Of a DNA stretch of 64,000 nt, positions 42,015-51,606 are shown piece after piece. The DNA is taken from contig URSF01000006.1 in the NCBI GenBank assembly GCA_900550445.1, forward strand, positions 1 to 64,000. Reading direction: 5' to 3'. The notes under the pieces are model-generated. The model saw nothing but the letters and a program-made list of their open reading frames with translations, was not told the origin of the DNA and ran no database searches. The position numbers and the translations under genes are program-made. Each line of letters starts with the position of its first letter. Position 1 is the stretch's first letter. The stretch is from an uncultured Rhodospirillaceae bacterium (GTDB lineage: Bacteria > Pseudomonadota > Alphaproteobacteria > CAAGCB01 > CAG-977).

Positions 42015-43462
42015 TGCCGTTTGTTTTCTTTTTTGCCCGAATGTCCCGCGCGCGCTTTGTTTTCATACGGATTTTTGGCTTTGCGCATTAAAATCCGGAT
42101 CGGTACGCCTTCAATTTTTAAATCCTGCGCCAGCCCTTTTATTAAATAACGCAAGTAGGATTCAGGCAGTTTTTCGGGATTGCTGGAAAACAAAGCAAAC
42201 GTCGGCGGACGGGTTTTGGCCTGTGTGATATATTTTAACGGGATCGGCCTTTTCGTCGCCGATAAAGGCGGAGGCGTCTGTTCTGTCATTTTCATCAGCC
42301 AGCGGTTTAAACGACCGGTCGAAATGCGGCTGTTCCAAACGGCGTAAACATCAAAAACCGCCTGCATCAGTTTATCCAGCCCTTCGCCGGTCCGGGCGGA
42401 AACGGCAGCCGTTTTTATCCCCTTCACCTGTGTTAAAGAAGAAGCTATCCGCTCATTCAGCCTGTTCAAAGCCTGTTTTTTATCCCGTACCGTATCCCAT
42501 TTGTTAACCGCGATAATCAATGCCCGGCCTTCGTCCAGAACCTGACGCGCAATCGTTAAATCCTGCTTATCCAGAATAGCGTCCGCATCTAGCACTAAAA
42601 TAACGACCTGCGCTAAAAAAGCCGCCCGCTTTGTGTCCGCCGCGGATAATTTTTCCAGATCGTCTTCGACTTTGGCGCGACGGCGCAGACCGGCCGTATC
42701 GGTTAAACGCAAAAAACGCCCTTTATATGTCCAATCAATCGAAATCGAATCCCGCGTCAAACCGGCCATCGGCCCCGTCAGCATTCTGTCTTCGCCGATC
42801 AGACGGTTAACCAAAGTCGATTTGCCGACATTCGGCCGGCCGACAATTGCCAGATCAATAATGCGATCCTGCAGATTTTCCTGTTCAACCGTTTCGTCAT
42901 TCAGATCAATTTCTTCTTCGTCTTTCCGGCGGCGCACCCGTCTTTCCCGGGGTGTTTCATCTTCCTGTTCCGGCGTTTCGGTTCGAATATACGGCGACAA
43001 CGCGTCAAACAGATCGCTCATTCCCAATCCGTGTTCCGCCGAAATCAGAAGCGGTTCGCCAAAGCCCAAAGAATACAAATCCTGCACCGGCTGTTCTTTT
43101 CCTTCGGCTTTGTTGGCGGCCAGAATAACGGGTTTTCCGATTTTCCTCAGCGTCTGCGCCGTTTTTTTATCCAAAGGCGTTACCCCTGCCCGCACATCGA
43201 CGATAAAAACGACGGCAGCCGAAGCCTGTAAAGCTTTTTGCGTTTGTTTCCACATCGAATCGGCCAGCTCCCCGCCCGTTTCCAGTCCCGCCGTATCAAC
43301 GACGGTAAACGGACAGCCGAACAAAACGGCCGCCCCTTCGCGCCTGTCGCGCGTTACGCCCGGCCGGTCGTGAACCAGCGCTTTTTTGCGTCCGGTCAAC
43401 CGGTTAAACAATGTTGATTTGCCGACATTCGTTCTGCCGACTAAAGAAATAACTGCCGTCAT
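42011..43462 (-). CDS. der: GTPase Der (EngA)
   Basis: An essential GTPase for 50S ribosome assembly, 483 residues. It has two tandem G domains: G1 motifs GRTNVGKSTLFNRLTG and GRPNVGKSTLVNRLIG, with NKxE-type and NKWD specificity motifs. A C-terminal KH-like domain ends in a basic tail (KARAGHSGKKENKRH). An acidic linker (about 165-205) joins the two G domains. It is immediately downstream of bamB with a one-base stop/start overlap. The der-bamB-yfgM order is a widely conserved neighbourhood. Confidence 0.97.
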   Translation of the reverse strand: MTAVISLVGRTNVGKSTLFNRLTGRKKALVHDRPGVTRDRREGAAVLFGCPFTVVDTAGLETGGELADSMWKQTQKALQASAAVVFIVDVRAGVTPLDKKTAQTLRKIGKPVILAANKAEGKEQPVQDLYSLGFGEPLLISAEHGLGMSDLFDALSPYIRTETPEQEDETPRERRVRRRKDEEEIDLNDETVEQENLQDRIIDLAIVGRPNVGKSTLVNRLIGEDRMLTGPMAGLTRDSISIDWTYKGRFLRLTDTAGLRRRAKVEDDLEKLSAADTKRAAFLAQVVILVLDADAILDKQDLTIARQVLDEGRALIIAVNKWDTVRDKKQALNRLNERIASSLTQVKGIKTAAVSARTGEGLDKLMQAVFDVYAVWNSRISTGRLNRWLMKMTEQTPPPLSATKRPIPLKYITQAKTRPPTFALFSSNPEKLPESYLRYLIKGLAQDLKIEGVPIRILMRKAKNPYENKARAGHSGKKENKRH

Positions 43463-44775
43463 TATCTGTACGCTATCAAATTTCCGTTTTCAGTGATGAA
43501 AAACAATGTATCATTCAAAACGATCGGCGGCAGAGTCCCTCTGTCGTCAATATCGTCCCAGCCGATAATCGTTCCCGTCTGCGGCGCGACCGCGATTGCC
43601 TTACCGTCCGAATTTGTCAAAATCAGGCGGTTTCCGGCCATTACCGGCCCGGTCCACAGCAGACGTCCTTTTTTCTTTTCCGGATCCAGCCACTGCGTCA
43701 GCTGATTAACCCATAAAATCTTTCCCGACGAAGCTTCCAGCGCCGTCAGTTCGGCGTAAGACGAAACAATATATAAAACGTCGCCGGCCAGCCAAGGCTG
43801 GTTAATGCCGCCGATTTCGCGTTCCCAGATGACGCCGCCCGTTTTTAAATCCAGCGCCGACAACAGCCCGCCGCTGGAAACAACAAAAACTTTGTCCGCG
43901 TCAATAACCGGTCTGGCACGGATATCGTTAATTTCCGCTCCGGCATCGTTCATACGGGTTCCGCCCAGAGATTCCGTCCACAAAATACTGCCGTTTTCAG
44001 GGCGGAAAGCCATCACGTCGCCGGAAGCAAAAGCCGCCACGCCTATACCATTGTCAATTGCCGGCGCGGCTCTGCCCAGCAAAGAAACATTTTCCAAAAA
44101 AGCGTAATGCTGCCACAGCGTCCGTCCGTCGTCCTGCGCCAAAGCCGTCAGCCTGTTGTCGGCCGTCACAACAAACAGCCGTCCGCCGTAAACAGCCGGA
44201 GCCGACCGGACAGGCGAATTTAAGTTAACCCGCCATAATTCGGTTCCGTTATTGGCGTCCAGCGCGACGACCTGTCCCGTTCCCAATGAAGCGAACAGAC
44301 GTCCTTCCGCCAAAGCCAATCCGGTTCCGACGGTGCTGACGCGTCCCGATTTTTTTTCAGGCAGCGCGGTTCCCCATATCTTCTTTCCGTTTACCGAAGA
44401 AACAGCCTGAACATATCCGGCCGAATCTATTGTATAGACTATCCCTTTTTGTCCGACCGGTTCGGCCAGCAGAACACTTTTTTTGCTGCTGCCCTGTCCG
44501 ATGGAAATTTTCCAGGCCTGCATAATTTTCGGCGCCAGTGCCGGATTTTGCATGACATGATGCGATACTCCGCCCGCTTGCGTCCAAGCCGGTACCGTTT
44601 CCGGTTCAGGCAGTAAATACGTTTTTTTCAGATCGGCGTCCGGCATCAGTTCCCTGCCGTATGTCAGCACGGAAACTTTGCGTCCCGTTAAAACCGGTTC
44701 GTCAGAAGCGCAGGCAGACAGTCCCGCGCCGACAGCCAGTAAAGCAATTATCCGAAAAAAGCCGAAACGATTCAT
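43462..44775 (-). CDS. bamB: Outer-membrane assembly lipoprotein BamB-like
   Basis: A 437-residue lipoprotein with a lipobox at GLSAC (Cys near residue 22) and an eight-bladed PQQ-type beta-propeller. The repeated blade motifs include DSAGYVQAVSSVNGKKIWG, VVALDANNGTELWRVNL and LSALDLKTGGVIWERE. It belongs to the BamB family that assists BamA in inserting outer-membrane beta barrels. It lies between the YfgM-like gene and der with minimal gaps, as in many proteobacteria. Confidence 0.9.
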   Translation of the reverse strand: MNRFGFFRIIALLAVGAGLSACASDEPVLTGRKVSVLTYGRELMPDADLKKTYLLPEPETVPAWTQAGGVSHHVMQNPALAPKIMQAWKISIGQGSSKKSVLLAEPVGQKGIVYTIDSAGYVQAVSSVNGKKIWGTALPEKKSGRVSTVGTGLALAEGRLFASLGTGQVVALDANNGTELWRVNLNSPVRSAPAVYGGRLFVVTADNRLTALAQDDGRTLWQHYAFLENVSLLGRAAPAIDNGIGVAAFASGDVMAFRPENGSILWTESLGGTRMNDAGAEINDIRARPVIDADKVFVVSSGGLLSALDLKTGGVIWEREIGGINQPWLAGDVLYIVSSYAELTALEASSGKILWVNQLTQWLDPEKKKGRLLWTGPVMAGNRLILTNSDGKAIAVAPQTGTIIGWDDIDDRGTLPPIVLNDTLFFITENGNLIAYR

Positions 44776-44777
44776 AA

Positions 44778-45503
44778 TTATTTTTCCGTTTTCTGTTCTT
44801 TATTCCGCGGCATCGTTTCATTAACAAAAGAAATATACTCCGACACCTGCAGACGTTTAGCCTCTGACACGCCGGACATGCCCAAAATCTGCTGCCAGCG
44901 GGCTTTTGCCTTTTCGACATCGCCCCGCCGCAGCGCCAATTCCGCCGCAATTTCCAAAGCCAGCGGCGTCCATGCGTCGCTTTTTGCCGCCAGCTGATCC
45001 AGTTCGGCTTCCATACCGGCGAAATCCTGATCTCCGCTTTCAATGCGCAAAATGATTTTATCAAACAGCGCCATATTTTTAAACGGCTGCGGCGCCTGTT
45101 TGTCGTTAATGACGATATCCAACATTTTGACGGCTTCCCCGTATTTGTCCTTTCCCAGACCTATCAGATAATCCGCGTATTGAAAAGCTGCCAAATAGCG
45201 GTATCCGCGCGTTGATGTTTCGCTGAGCGTTTTTAACATTTCCGCACCGTTTTCCGCATCGCCCGATTCAATCAGGGACAAAGCCGTCTGCAGCTGTTCG
45301 GATTCGGCCAAAGCGCGTTGTTTTTGATCATGGCGGTAAAATTCGATTCCCCCCGTAATAACCAAAGCCGCAATAATCACCCCGACAACGGTCGGACCGA
45401 TTTTTTTCCACAGTTGTTTAAACTGTTCTTCTTTGATTTCTTCCGCGACTTCGCGCAGGATTTCGGCTTCCAAAGGTGTTTTTTCATCTTTTTGATCGGC
45501 CAC
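44778..45503 (-). CDS. YfgM-like TPR membrane protein
   Basis: A 241-residue protein with a single membrane anchor (about 34-50, GPTVVGVIIAALVITGGIEFY) after a charged N-terminus. Helical repeats of tetratricopeptide type follow on the periplasmic side (residues 60-230). This matches the YfgM family, which links the Sec translocon with periplasmic chaperones. It sits directly upstream of bamB (2 bases) and der. The start at 45503 has an AAGGAGT-like site upstream. Confidence 0.85.
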   Translation of the reverse strand: MADQKDEKTPLEAEILREVAEEIKEEQFKQLWKKIGPTVVGVIIAALVITGGIEFYRHDQKQRALAESEQLQTALSLIESGDAENGAEMLKTLSETSTRGYRYLAAFQYADYLIGLGKDKYGEAVKMLDIVINDKQAPQPFKNMALFDKIILRIESGDQDFAGMEAELDQLAAKSDAWTPLALEIAAELALRRGDVEKAKARWQQILGMSGVSEAKRLQVSEYISFVNETMPRNKEQKTEK

Positions 45504-45633
45504 GGGACATACTCCTTAAACAAATAAAAACTTTTTCTACGCTACATTTAAAAGACGTAAAGGACAAGTCGTTTTAATCTCTTTTTTTCACAAGACAAGA
45601 TATGATACAATAAAAAAAACAAAACGGTGGCAC

Positions 45634-46035
45634 ATGAAACGTCTGGCAACGCTTTTTTTTATTTTTGCTTTATCCGGGTGCTGGCTGACAGTTCCCAATT
45701 CTTCCATGCCGTTCGGCGCCGCGCCGCTGACCGTATGGGGCGCAGGCGAAACGGTTTCTTATCTGGCGACCGGGAAAATTATGGAAGATAACGTCGCGTC
45801 CTTTTTTACGGGCAAGGACTGTTCTTTGGGCCGCAAGCTCAGCGGCGAAGGCAAATATTGCATGACGGCGCTGGAAATCGAACGCGCCAACCGCCCGAAA
45901 TGGGGAATCCAGAAAATATACTGTTACCAGACGCTGGCGGCTCCGACGTGTTATACCCGCCCCAGCCCGCACCCGGCGGACAGGCTGATCGGCGTTTACG
46001 ACAAACCCGTCTTCCCGGTCAATAAGTATGACTGA
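45634..46035 (+). CDS. Small conserved-looking lipoprotein
   Basis: A 133-residue exported lipoprotein; the lipobox is ALSGC with Cys at about residue 16. The mature part has a GAGETVSYLATGKIMEDNVAS segment, then a TGKDCSLGRKLSGEGKYC cysteine pair and two further cysteines (YCYQTLAAPTC). Similar TGxDC...YC proteins are common in alphaproteobacteria as uncharacterised envelope proteins. It is convergent with, and directly abuts, a small gene on the other strand. Function unknown. Confidence 0.65.
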   Translation: MKRLATLFFIFALSGCWLTVPNSSMPFGAAPLTVWGAGETVSYLATGKIMEDNVASFFTGKDCSLGRKLSGEGKYCMTALEIERANRPKWGIQKIYCYQTLAAPTCYTRPSPHPADRLIGVYDKPVFPVNKYD

Positions 46036-46224
46036 TTATTTTATTTTTATAAAACGATACAGCTTTCTTTTCGAATCGCCGGCTTTTTTATATTCGGCGG
46101 ACGGCTCTTCCATGGCGATATATAAAAAAGGAACTTGTTTTTGATCCCCTTGATGAAGTACGCTGTCAGCTTGAACAAAAGACGGCTGTTTAACAGCTTT
46201 TTCCTGTTGTTTTGTTTTTTTCAT
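46036..46224 (-). CDS. Small basic protein, unknown
   Basis: A 62-residue protein with many Lys, Gln and Glu residues and a basic tail (KRKLYRFIKIK). The ACGGAG site ten bases before the ATG supports a real gene. Its stop codon abuts the stop of the convergent lipoprotein gene with no spacer (TGA directly followed by TTA), a tail-to-tail packing seen elsewhere in the window. There is no signal peptide or recognisable domain. Confidence 0.5.
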   Translation of the reverse strand: MKKTKQQEKAVKQPSFVQADSVLHQGDQKQVPFLYIAMEEPSAEYKKAGDSKRKLYRFIKIK

Positions 46225-46280
46225 GGGAATAAAACTCCGTTAGGCAAACATTGTGATCAGGATCAGAGGTTTAACACAAA

Positions 46281-46691
46281 ATGCTGAAAAAGCTATTTGA
46301 TTCTTTTTTTATTTTACTTTCTTCGGGTATTTTGCTGCACCGTTCGACAATTATCGGCATTCTGTGCGGCATCTGGGTTTACTTCGGCGCCGAAGTCGAA
46401 GAAAGCGCTTTTAAACGTATGCTGACGCCTGATCTGTACTTATTTATGGCTTCTTTTTTGATTTTCTACCGCCTTTTGTTTAAAAAAATAGAAAAACCGG
46501 ACGGCGATCTGGATCTGCATGCTATGTCCGTCTGTTTTCTGGGGGATTTTGCCTGGGCTGTCGTCGCTATGTTTTGCACGGTTCCTTTTTTTATGCTGTT
46601 CGCTTTTTCCGACGGAACGGATTATTCGGAACAAGCGCGGGCCGCCGTCGATCCCCGCAGTCTGATGAAAAAAATTCCTCGTCCTTATTAA
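46281..46691 (+). CDS. Small membrane protein, unknown
   Basis: A 136-residue protein with three to four hydrophobic segments (about 8-40, 51-66 and 83-108) and a charged C-terminal tail. It has no signal-peptide cleavage site and no recognised family. It is transcribed towards rlmN, whose ATG lies 19 bases after its stop, so the two may be co-transcribed. Confidence 0.55.
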   Translation: MLKKLFDSFFILLSSGILLHRSTIIGILCGIWVYFGAEVEESAFKRMLTPDLYLFMASFLIFYRLLFKKIEKPDGDLDLHAMSVCFLGDFAWAVVAMFCTVPFFMLFAFSDGTDYSEQARAAVDPRSLMKKIPRPY

Positions 46692-46710
46692 CTTTTTGAA
46701 AGATACGCTT

Positions 46711-47766
46711 ATGAATCTTATCGGGCTTTCGCGCGCCGAACTGCAGGCGGAACTGGAAAAGCTGGGAGAAAAGCCTTTCCGCGCCAAACAATTATGGCAT
46801 TGGATCTACTGGCAGGGTAAAACCGATTTTGCCGAAATGACCAGTTTGGGCAAACCGCTGCGCGAAAAGCTGGCCGCAGACGGCTATACTTTAAACCGCC
46901 CTGAAATCATACGCGAACAAAACGCCGCCGACCGCACACGCAAATGGCTGTTTAAATTTGAAGACGGTCAAAGCGTCGAAACCGTTTATATCCCGGAAGA
47001 AGACCGCGGCGCCGTCTGCCTGTCAACGCAGGTCGGCTGCCCGAACGGGTGCGTTTTTTGTCATACGGGATCGCAGAAATTAACGCGGAACCTGACTTCC
47101 GGCGAAATCGTCGCGCAATTCATGGCCGCGCGCGACAGTTACGGCGAATGGCCCAGCCCGGTTCAGGAACCCAGATACCTGTCAAACATTGTCGTCATGG
47201 GCATGGGTGAACCTCTGCTGAATTACGAAAATGTCAAAAAAGCCCTGCAAATTATTATGGACGGAGAAGGAATCGCTCTTTCCAAACGCCGGATCACGCT
47301 GTCCACCTGCGGCATCGTTCCGATGATTCCCCGCGTCGCCGAAGATCTGGGGGTAAAACTGGCCGTCAGTCTGCACGCGCCGACGAACGAAATCCGCGAC
47401 CGAATCATGCCGGTCAACCGCAAATACCCGCTGGAAGAATTGATGGCGGCCTGCAGAAAATTTCAGGAAATCGGCGGGACGCGCCAATACATTACAATGG
47501 AATACGTCATGCTGGACGGCGTCAACGATTCCGACGCCGACGCGCGCGAACTGCTGCGTCTGGTCAAAGGACTGGCCGTCAAATTCAACTTGATTCCGTT
47601 TAACGAATGGCAGGGTTGCCCGCTTAAATGTTCGTCCAAAAACCGCATCAGGCGTTTTTCCGCCCTGCTGGAAGAACACAACTACGCCGCCCCGGTGCGC
47701 CAATCGCGCGGACAGGAAATCATGGCGGCCTGCGGACAGTTAAAATCAACGCAGACAAACGCATAA
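46711..47766 (+). CDS. rlmN: 23S rRNA/tRNA (adenine-C2)-methyltransferase RlmN
   Basis: A radical-SAM enzyme methylating A2503 of 23S rRNA and A37 of some tRNAs. It is 351 residues from the ATG at 46711 (MNLIGLSRAE); an in-frame TTG at 46696 would add five residues. The cluster motif is CPNGCVFC, with GCVFCHTGSQ. The GMGEPLLNYE segment is present. The catalytic Cys near the C-terminus is in MAACGQL. The N-terminal helical domain carries KPFRAKQLWHWIY. Confidence 0.95.
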   Translation: MNLIGLSRAELQAELEKLGEKPFRAKQLWHWIYWQGKTDFAEMTSLGKPLREKLAADGYTLNRPEIIREQNAADRTRKWLFKFEDGQSVETVYIPEEDRGAVCLSTQVGCPNGCVFCHTGSQKLTRNLTSGEIVAQFMAARDSYGEWPSPVQEPRYLSNIVVMGMGEPLLNYENVKKALQIIMDGEGIALSKRRITLSTCGIVPMIPRVAEDLGVKLAVSLHAPTNEIRDRIMPVNRKYPLEELMAACRKFQEIGGTRQYITMEYVMLDGVNDSDADARELLRLVKGLAVKFNLIPFNEWQGCPLKCSSKNRIRRFSALLEEHNYAAPVRQSRGQEIMAACGQLKSTQTNA

Positions 47767-47833
47767 AACGTCTTTATTTCAACCGCACGGCCTGCTAAAA
47801 TAACTTGTATTGTTATTCGCGCGGGGGCTTGAC

Positions 47834-48538
47834 GTGGGAAATAAAATTGCTTTAATCGACGATGATCAGAATATCCTGACTTCCGTTTCCATGATTTTGG
47901 AAGAAGAAGGATTTGAAGTTTTTACCTATACCGACGGCCTGTCCGGGCTGGAAGGCGTCCTGAAAGAACAGGTTTCTCTGGTCGTTTTGGATATAAAAAT
48001 GCCGCGTATGGACGGCATGGAAACATTGCAGGAGCTGCGCAAAAAATCAAACGTTCCCGTTATTTTCCTGACCAGTAAAGAAGACGAAATCGACGAACTG
48101 TGCGGCCTGCGCATGGGGGCGGACGATTATATTAAAAAACCGTTTTCCCCTAATCTGCTGATTGCCCGGATCAAAACGCTGATTCGACGCACGGATCCCG
48201 TATTGACAAAAGGAACCGATGGCGCGGAGGAAGACAGTATTATAAAACGCGGGGCATTGGAAATGAATAAAACCCGCCACCTGTGCTTATGGAAAAACCA
48301 GCCCGTCGATCTGACTATTACCGAATTTTTAATGCTGTACGCTCTGGTTGAAAAACCGGGCATGGTTAAAACGCGCGACCAGCTGATTGACAGCGCGTAC
48401 GGCGCAAACGTTTACATTGACGACCGCACGGTTGACAGCCATATCAAGCGGCTGCGCAAAAAATTCAAAGACGCCGATAAAGACTTTGCTTGTATTGAAA
48501 CGCTTTACGGCGTCGGATATCGCTATCGGGAAGGATAA
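47834..48538 (+). CDS. chvI: ChvI-type response regulator
   Basis: An OmpR-family transcription regulator, 234 residues from a GTG start at 47834, with GCGGGGG seven bases upstream; a TTG further upstream is less likely. The receiver domain has IALIDDDQNIL, phosphoacceptor Asp in LVVLDIKMPRMDG, Thr in FLTSKEDE and the Lys in YIKKPFSP. The C-terminal winged helix has ITEFLMLYALVEKPGMVKTRDQL and SHIKRLRKKF. Followed by ChvG, it forms the alphaproteobacterial ChvGI system, which in rhizobia and relatives senses envelope or acid stress and controls exopolysaccharide and virulence genes. Confidence 0.88.
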   Translation: MGNKIALIDDDQNILTSVSMILEEEGFEVFTYTDGLSGLEGVLKEQVSLVVLDIKMPRMDGMETLQELRKKSNVPVIFLTSKEDEIDELCGLRMGADDYIKKPFSPNLLIARIKTLIRRTDPVLTKGTDGAEEDSIIKRGALEMNKTRHLCLWKNQPVDLTITEFLMLYALVEKPGMVKTRDQLIDSAYGANVYIDDRTVDSHIKRLRKKFKDADKDFACIETLYGVGYRYREG

Positions 48539-48544
48539 TTTTTT

Positions 48545-50311
48545 GTGTCCCGCATCAGCCGTTATTTCCAAAACATCAGCTTGTATTTCAGGCAAAAGTG
48601 GGCGGATTTAAGAGGATTTTCCGTTATCCGGTCACCGTTGTCATGGCGTTTGCTGCTGTTAAACCTGCTGGCGCCGGCTTTGCTGGTTGCCGGACTGTTG
48701 TACATGGACCATTATCAAAAAGGGCTGATTGATGCGGAAATCAAAGTTTTGAAAATTCAGGCAGAACTGATGGCCGTTGCCGTCAGCGAAGGGGCCGTCA
48801 ATTCCGAATTTGTTTCTTCTTTGCTGCCGATGGAACAGGAGCGCAGACAAGATCAGGGGTATTTTTTAAAAAACAAAACCTCGCATCCGTATTTTTCAAA
48901 TTTCGGGTCTTCCGGGAATCTGCTGACCCGCATGCCGCGGGAAATTTTCCGGCTGCTGCCCGACGCGGCCCGGCGTATTTTGCTGCGTCTGCCGTCACTG
49001 GATACCGTCCGCGTCCGGTTGTTCGACCATAACGGCGTTTTGACCGCGGACAGTCGGTTAAGCGGCGCCAGCCTGTTGCCGCAGATTACGGCGGAACATA
49101 ACGATTCTTTTTGGAAAAACCTGTTCGGAACCAATACGCTGCCGCGTTATGACGAACCGAAAAATCAGACGGCTTTCGATTACCAGGAAGTCGGAGCCGC
49201 TTTGGGAGACGGCGTTTTTTCTTCGGAAATCAGATTCTTGGAAGGGTACGGCAAAATACTAAGCGTCGCCGTCCCCGTTGTTTTTGACGATCAGATCGTC
49301 GGCGCGATCATGGTTACGGGCGGCATTGAAAACGTTTTAAAAAATCTGGTTGCTTTCCGCCTGGCCGTTTTCAGGTTATTCGGTCTGGCTTTTGCCGTAA
49401 CGATTTTATTGTCTTACTTCATGGTGCGCACAATCGTCATGCCTTTAAACCGGCTGTCAACGGCGGCCGTCAATATCCGCGTCAGCGGCGGCAGACGGCA
49501 GAGAATCCCCGATGAAACCAAAAGAAACGACGAAATCGGCGATTTGTCGGGCGCGCTGATTAAAATGACGGATACTTTGTGGGAAAGACTGGACGCAACC
49601 GAACGCTTTGCCGCCGACGTGTCGCATGAAATCAAGAATCCTCTTTCTTCCATGCGCAGCGCGATTGAAACAATCGACCATATTTCAAACGAAGAAAAGA
49701 AAAAACGTCTGATTCATATCATTCATGAAGACGTCTTGCGTCTGGACCGCCTGATTACGGACATATCGAACCTGTCGCGGCTGGACGCCGAATTATCCCG
49801 CGAAGTATTTGAAGTCATTGATATTTATAAACTTCTTTCTTCCGTCATAGAGGTCTATAATCTGGGGGAAGCGGCAACCAAAAGAAACATCAAATTTATT
49901 CTGCTCTGGGAACCGCATTTACCCAAAAACGTTATGATTTTAGGTATGGAGACCCGTCTGGCCCAGGTTTTTTACAATTTAATCAGCAACGCCATTTCCT
50001 TTTCACCGGACAATTCGACAATCAGCGTTGCGGCATGCATGAAAAACAATATGCTGGAACTGCGTTTTAACGATGAAGGACCGGGCATACCGCCGGGCGA
50101 TGAAAAAAAACTGTTTCAGCGTTTTTACTGCGAACGGCCGACTGCGGAACAGTTCGGACATCATTCTGGTCTGGGTTTATCTATTTCCGAAAAAATCATA
50201 TCGGGGCTGAACGGAAAAATTTACGCCGAAAACCGGACAGACAAAGACGGCCGGATTATGGGGGCGTCATTTGTTATTCTGCTGCCGCCGTTTAAAGGAA
50301 AGATAGAATGA
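48545..50311 (+). CDS. chvG: ChvG-type sensor histidine kinase
   Basis: A membrane sensor kinase of 588 residues beginning at a GTG six bases after chvI. TM1 is at about 37-57; a 220-residue periplasmic stimulus-sensing region, TM2 near 275-295 and HAMP follow. HisKA has the phosphoacceptor in DVSHEIKNPLSSMRS. The ATPase domain has NLISNAISFSP, FNDEGPGIPPG and HSGLGLSISEKI. The genes after it are hprK, rapZ and the PTS proteins, the classic alphaproteobacterial order. The periplasmic repressor ExoR is not in this cluster. Confidence 0.88.
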   Translation: MSRISRYFQNISLYFRQKWADLRGFSVIRSPLSWRLLLLNLLAPALLVAGLLYMDHYQKGLIDAEIKVLKIQAELMAVAVSEGAVNSEFVSSLLPMEQERRQDQGYFLKNKTSHPYFSNFGSSGNLLTRMPREIFRLLPDAARRILLRLPSLDTVRVRLFDHNGVLTADSRLSGASLLPQITAEHNDSFWKNLFGTNTLPRYDEPKNQTAFDYQEVGAALGDGVFSSEIRFLEGYGKILSVAVPVVFDDQIVGAIMVTGGIENVLKNLVAFRLAVFRLFGLAFAVTILLSYFMVRTIVMPLNRLSTAAVNIRVSGGRRQRIPDETKRNDEIGDLSGALIKMTDTLWERLDATERFAADVSHEIKNPLSSMRSAIETIDHISNEEKKKRLIHIIHEDVLRLDRLITDISNLSRLDAELSREVFEVIDIYKLLSSVIEVYNLGEAATKRNIKFILLWEPHLPKNVMILGMETRLAQVFYNLISNAISFSPDNSTISVAACMKNNMLELRFNDEGPGIPPGDEKKLFQRFYCERPTAEQFGHHSGLGLSISEKIISGLNGKIYAENRTDKDGRIMGASFVILLPPFKGKIE

Positions 50312-50742
50312 CGCTGATACATGCTTCCTGCGTCGAATTTATGGGCTCCGGCCTGCTGATCTGCGGCAGGCCCGGATCCGGCAAATCCGATCTGTGCCTG
50401 CGGCTGATTGACGCGGGGGCGAAATTTGTTTCCGATGATCAGACCGTCGTTGAAAACCGCGGCGGAAAACTGACGGCCAGCGCTCCCGATTCCATTAAAG
50501 GAATGTTAGAAATCAGAGGGGTGGGCATCGTTGAAACGCCGTGCATCGACAAAACGGAAATCAGCCTAAAGTTGAGCTTGCAGTCTTCCACCCAAATCGA
50601 CAGAATGCCCGAAAAACATACGGAATTAATTGAAAATGCGGAAATTCCGGTTTTTTATCTGGACGCTTTTTCGGTTTCTGCCGTAATAAAGATCAAAACG
50701 CTTCTGTTAATTCAGAATCAAAAAAGGAAAATAATCACATGA
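50308..50742 (+). CDS. hprK: HPr kinase/phosphorylase, C-terminal-domain-only form
   Basis: A 144-residue alphaproteobacterial HprK containing only the C-terminal kinase domain. Walker A is ICGRPGSGKSDLC, and the catalytic Asp pair is in FVSDDQT. The loop MLEIRGVGIVETPC is the conserved HprK signature. It phosphorylates or dephosphorylates the regulatory Ser of HPr, encoded three genes downstream. The N-terminal domain of Gram-positive HprK is absent, as normal for this class. It overlaps chvG and rapZ by four bases each. Confidence 0.92.
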   Translation: MTLIHASCVEFMGSGLLICGRPGSGKSDLCLRLIDAGAKFVSDDQTVVENRGGKLTASAPDSIKGMLEIRGVGIVETPCIDKTEISLKLSLQSSTQIDRMPEKHTELIENAEIPVFYLDAFSVSAVIKIKTLLLIQNQKRKIIT

Positions 50743-51605
50743 AACGGATCGTTATTGTCAGCGGCCTGTCGGGCGCCGGGAAATCAAGCGTTTTAAAAAT
50801 ATTGGAAGATTTGGGTTTTGAAGTCATTGATAATTTGCCCTTGTCCGTTTTACAACAGGTTATTTCCGGAACGGCGCAGGATTCTTCCGTCGCATTGGGT
50901 GTCGATGCCAGAACAAGGGATTTTAACTGTGAAAAACTATGCGCGATCTGCGCGGAAATCAAAAAAGATAAAACCATTGCCGAAAAAATTATTTTTTTAG
51001 ACTGCGATGATGAAAAACTGCTGCGTCGCTTTACGGAAACCCGGCGGTCGCACCCGTTGGCCAAAAACAGGAAACTCAGCGACGGAATAGCTTTGGAACG
51101 CAGTCTGATGGCGCATTTGCGGCAGAAATCAGACATTGTTATCGACACGACGGATATGAAAATTTCTCAGCTGCGTTCGGTTGTTCGGGCTGAATATGAA
51201 GCCTCCGAAACCAAAAAGACCGTTGTTTCCGTTATGTCTTTTTCTTATCGGGAAGGGTTGCCGCGCGAAGCCGATTTGGTTTTTGACGTGCGTTTTTTGC
51301 GCAATCCCCATTATGATCCCGATCTGCGTCCGTTAACCGGAAAAAATGCCGAAGTCGGCGCTTATATTGAGCAAGATCCCGATTATTTTTCTTTTTTCAA
51401 CAGGTTAAAGGATTTTATCGATCCTCTGCTGCCCCGGTTTGAACAGGAAGGAAAAACACGTCTGACAATCGCCGTCGGCTGTACGGGCGGAAAACACCGT
51501 TCCGTTTATATCGCGGAACAACTTTATAAATGGCTTTTGGATCAAAAAAAGTGTATTGTAACTTTAACCCACCGTGAACTGGATAAAAACAAACAGGAAA
51601 AATAA
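50739..51605 (+). CDS. rapZ: RNase adapter protein RapZ (YvcJ)
   Basis: A nucleotide-binding protein of 288 residues. The P-loop is IVSGLSGAGKSSVLKIL, and VIDNLPLSVL follows. The C-terminal domain has VGCTGGKHRSVYIAEQL. In enterics RapZ steers the GlmZ small RNA to RNase E and senses glucosamine-6-phosphate; in alphaproteobacteria its role is less clear, but the gene is regularly next to hprK and PTS genes, as here. It overlaps hprK by four bases, and the EIIA gene follows closely. Confidence 0.93.
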   Translation: MKRIVIVSGLSGAGKSSVLKILEDLGFEVIDNLPLSVLQQVISGTAQDSSVALGVDARTRDFNCEKLCAICAEIKKDKTIAEKIIFLDCDDEKLLRRFTETRRSHPLAKNRKLSDGIALERSLMAHLRQKSDIVIDTTDMKISQLRSVVRAEYEASETKKTVVSVMSFSYREGLPREADLVFDVRFLRNPHYDPDLRPLTGKNAEVGAYIEQDPDYFSFFNRLKDFIDPLLPRFEQEGKTRLTIAVGCTGGKHRSVYIAEQLYKWLLDQKKCIVTLTHRELDKNKQEK

Positions 51606-51606
51606 A

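Noticed and set aside
42633..43373. 246-codon + strand frame opposite der
   Set aside because: Ser/Arg-rich antisense frame of a conserved GTPase.
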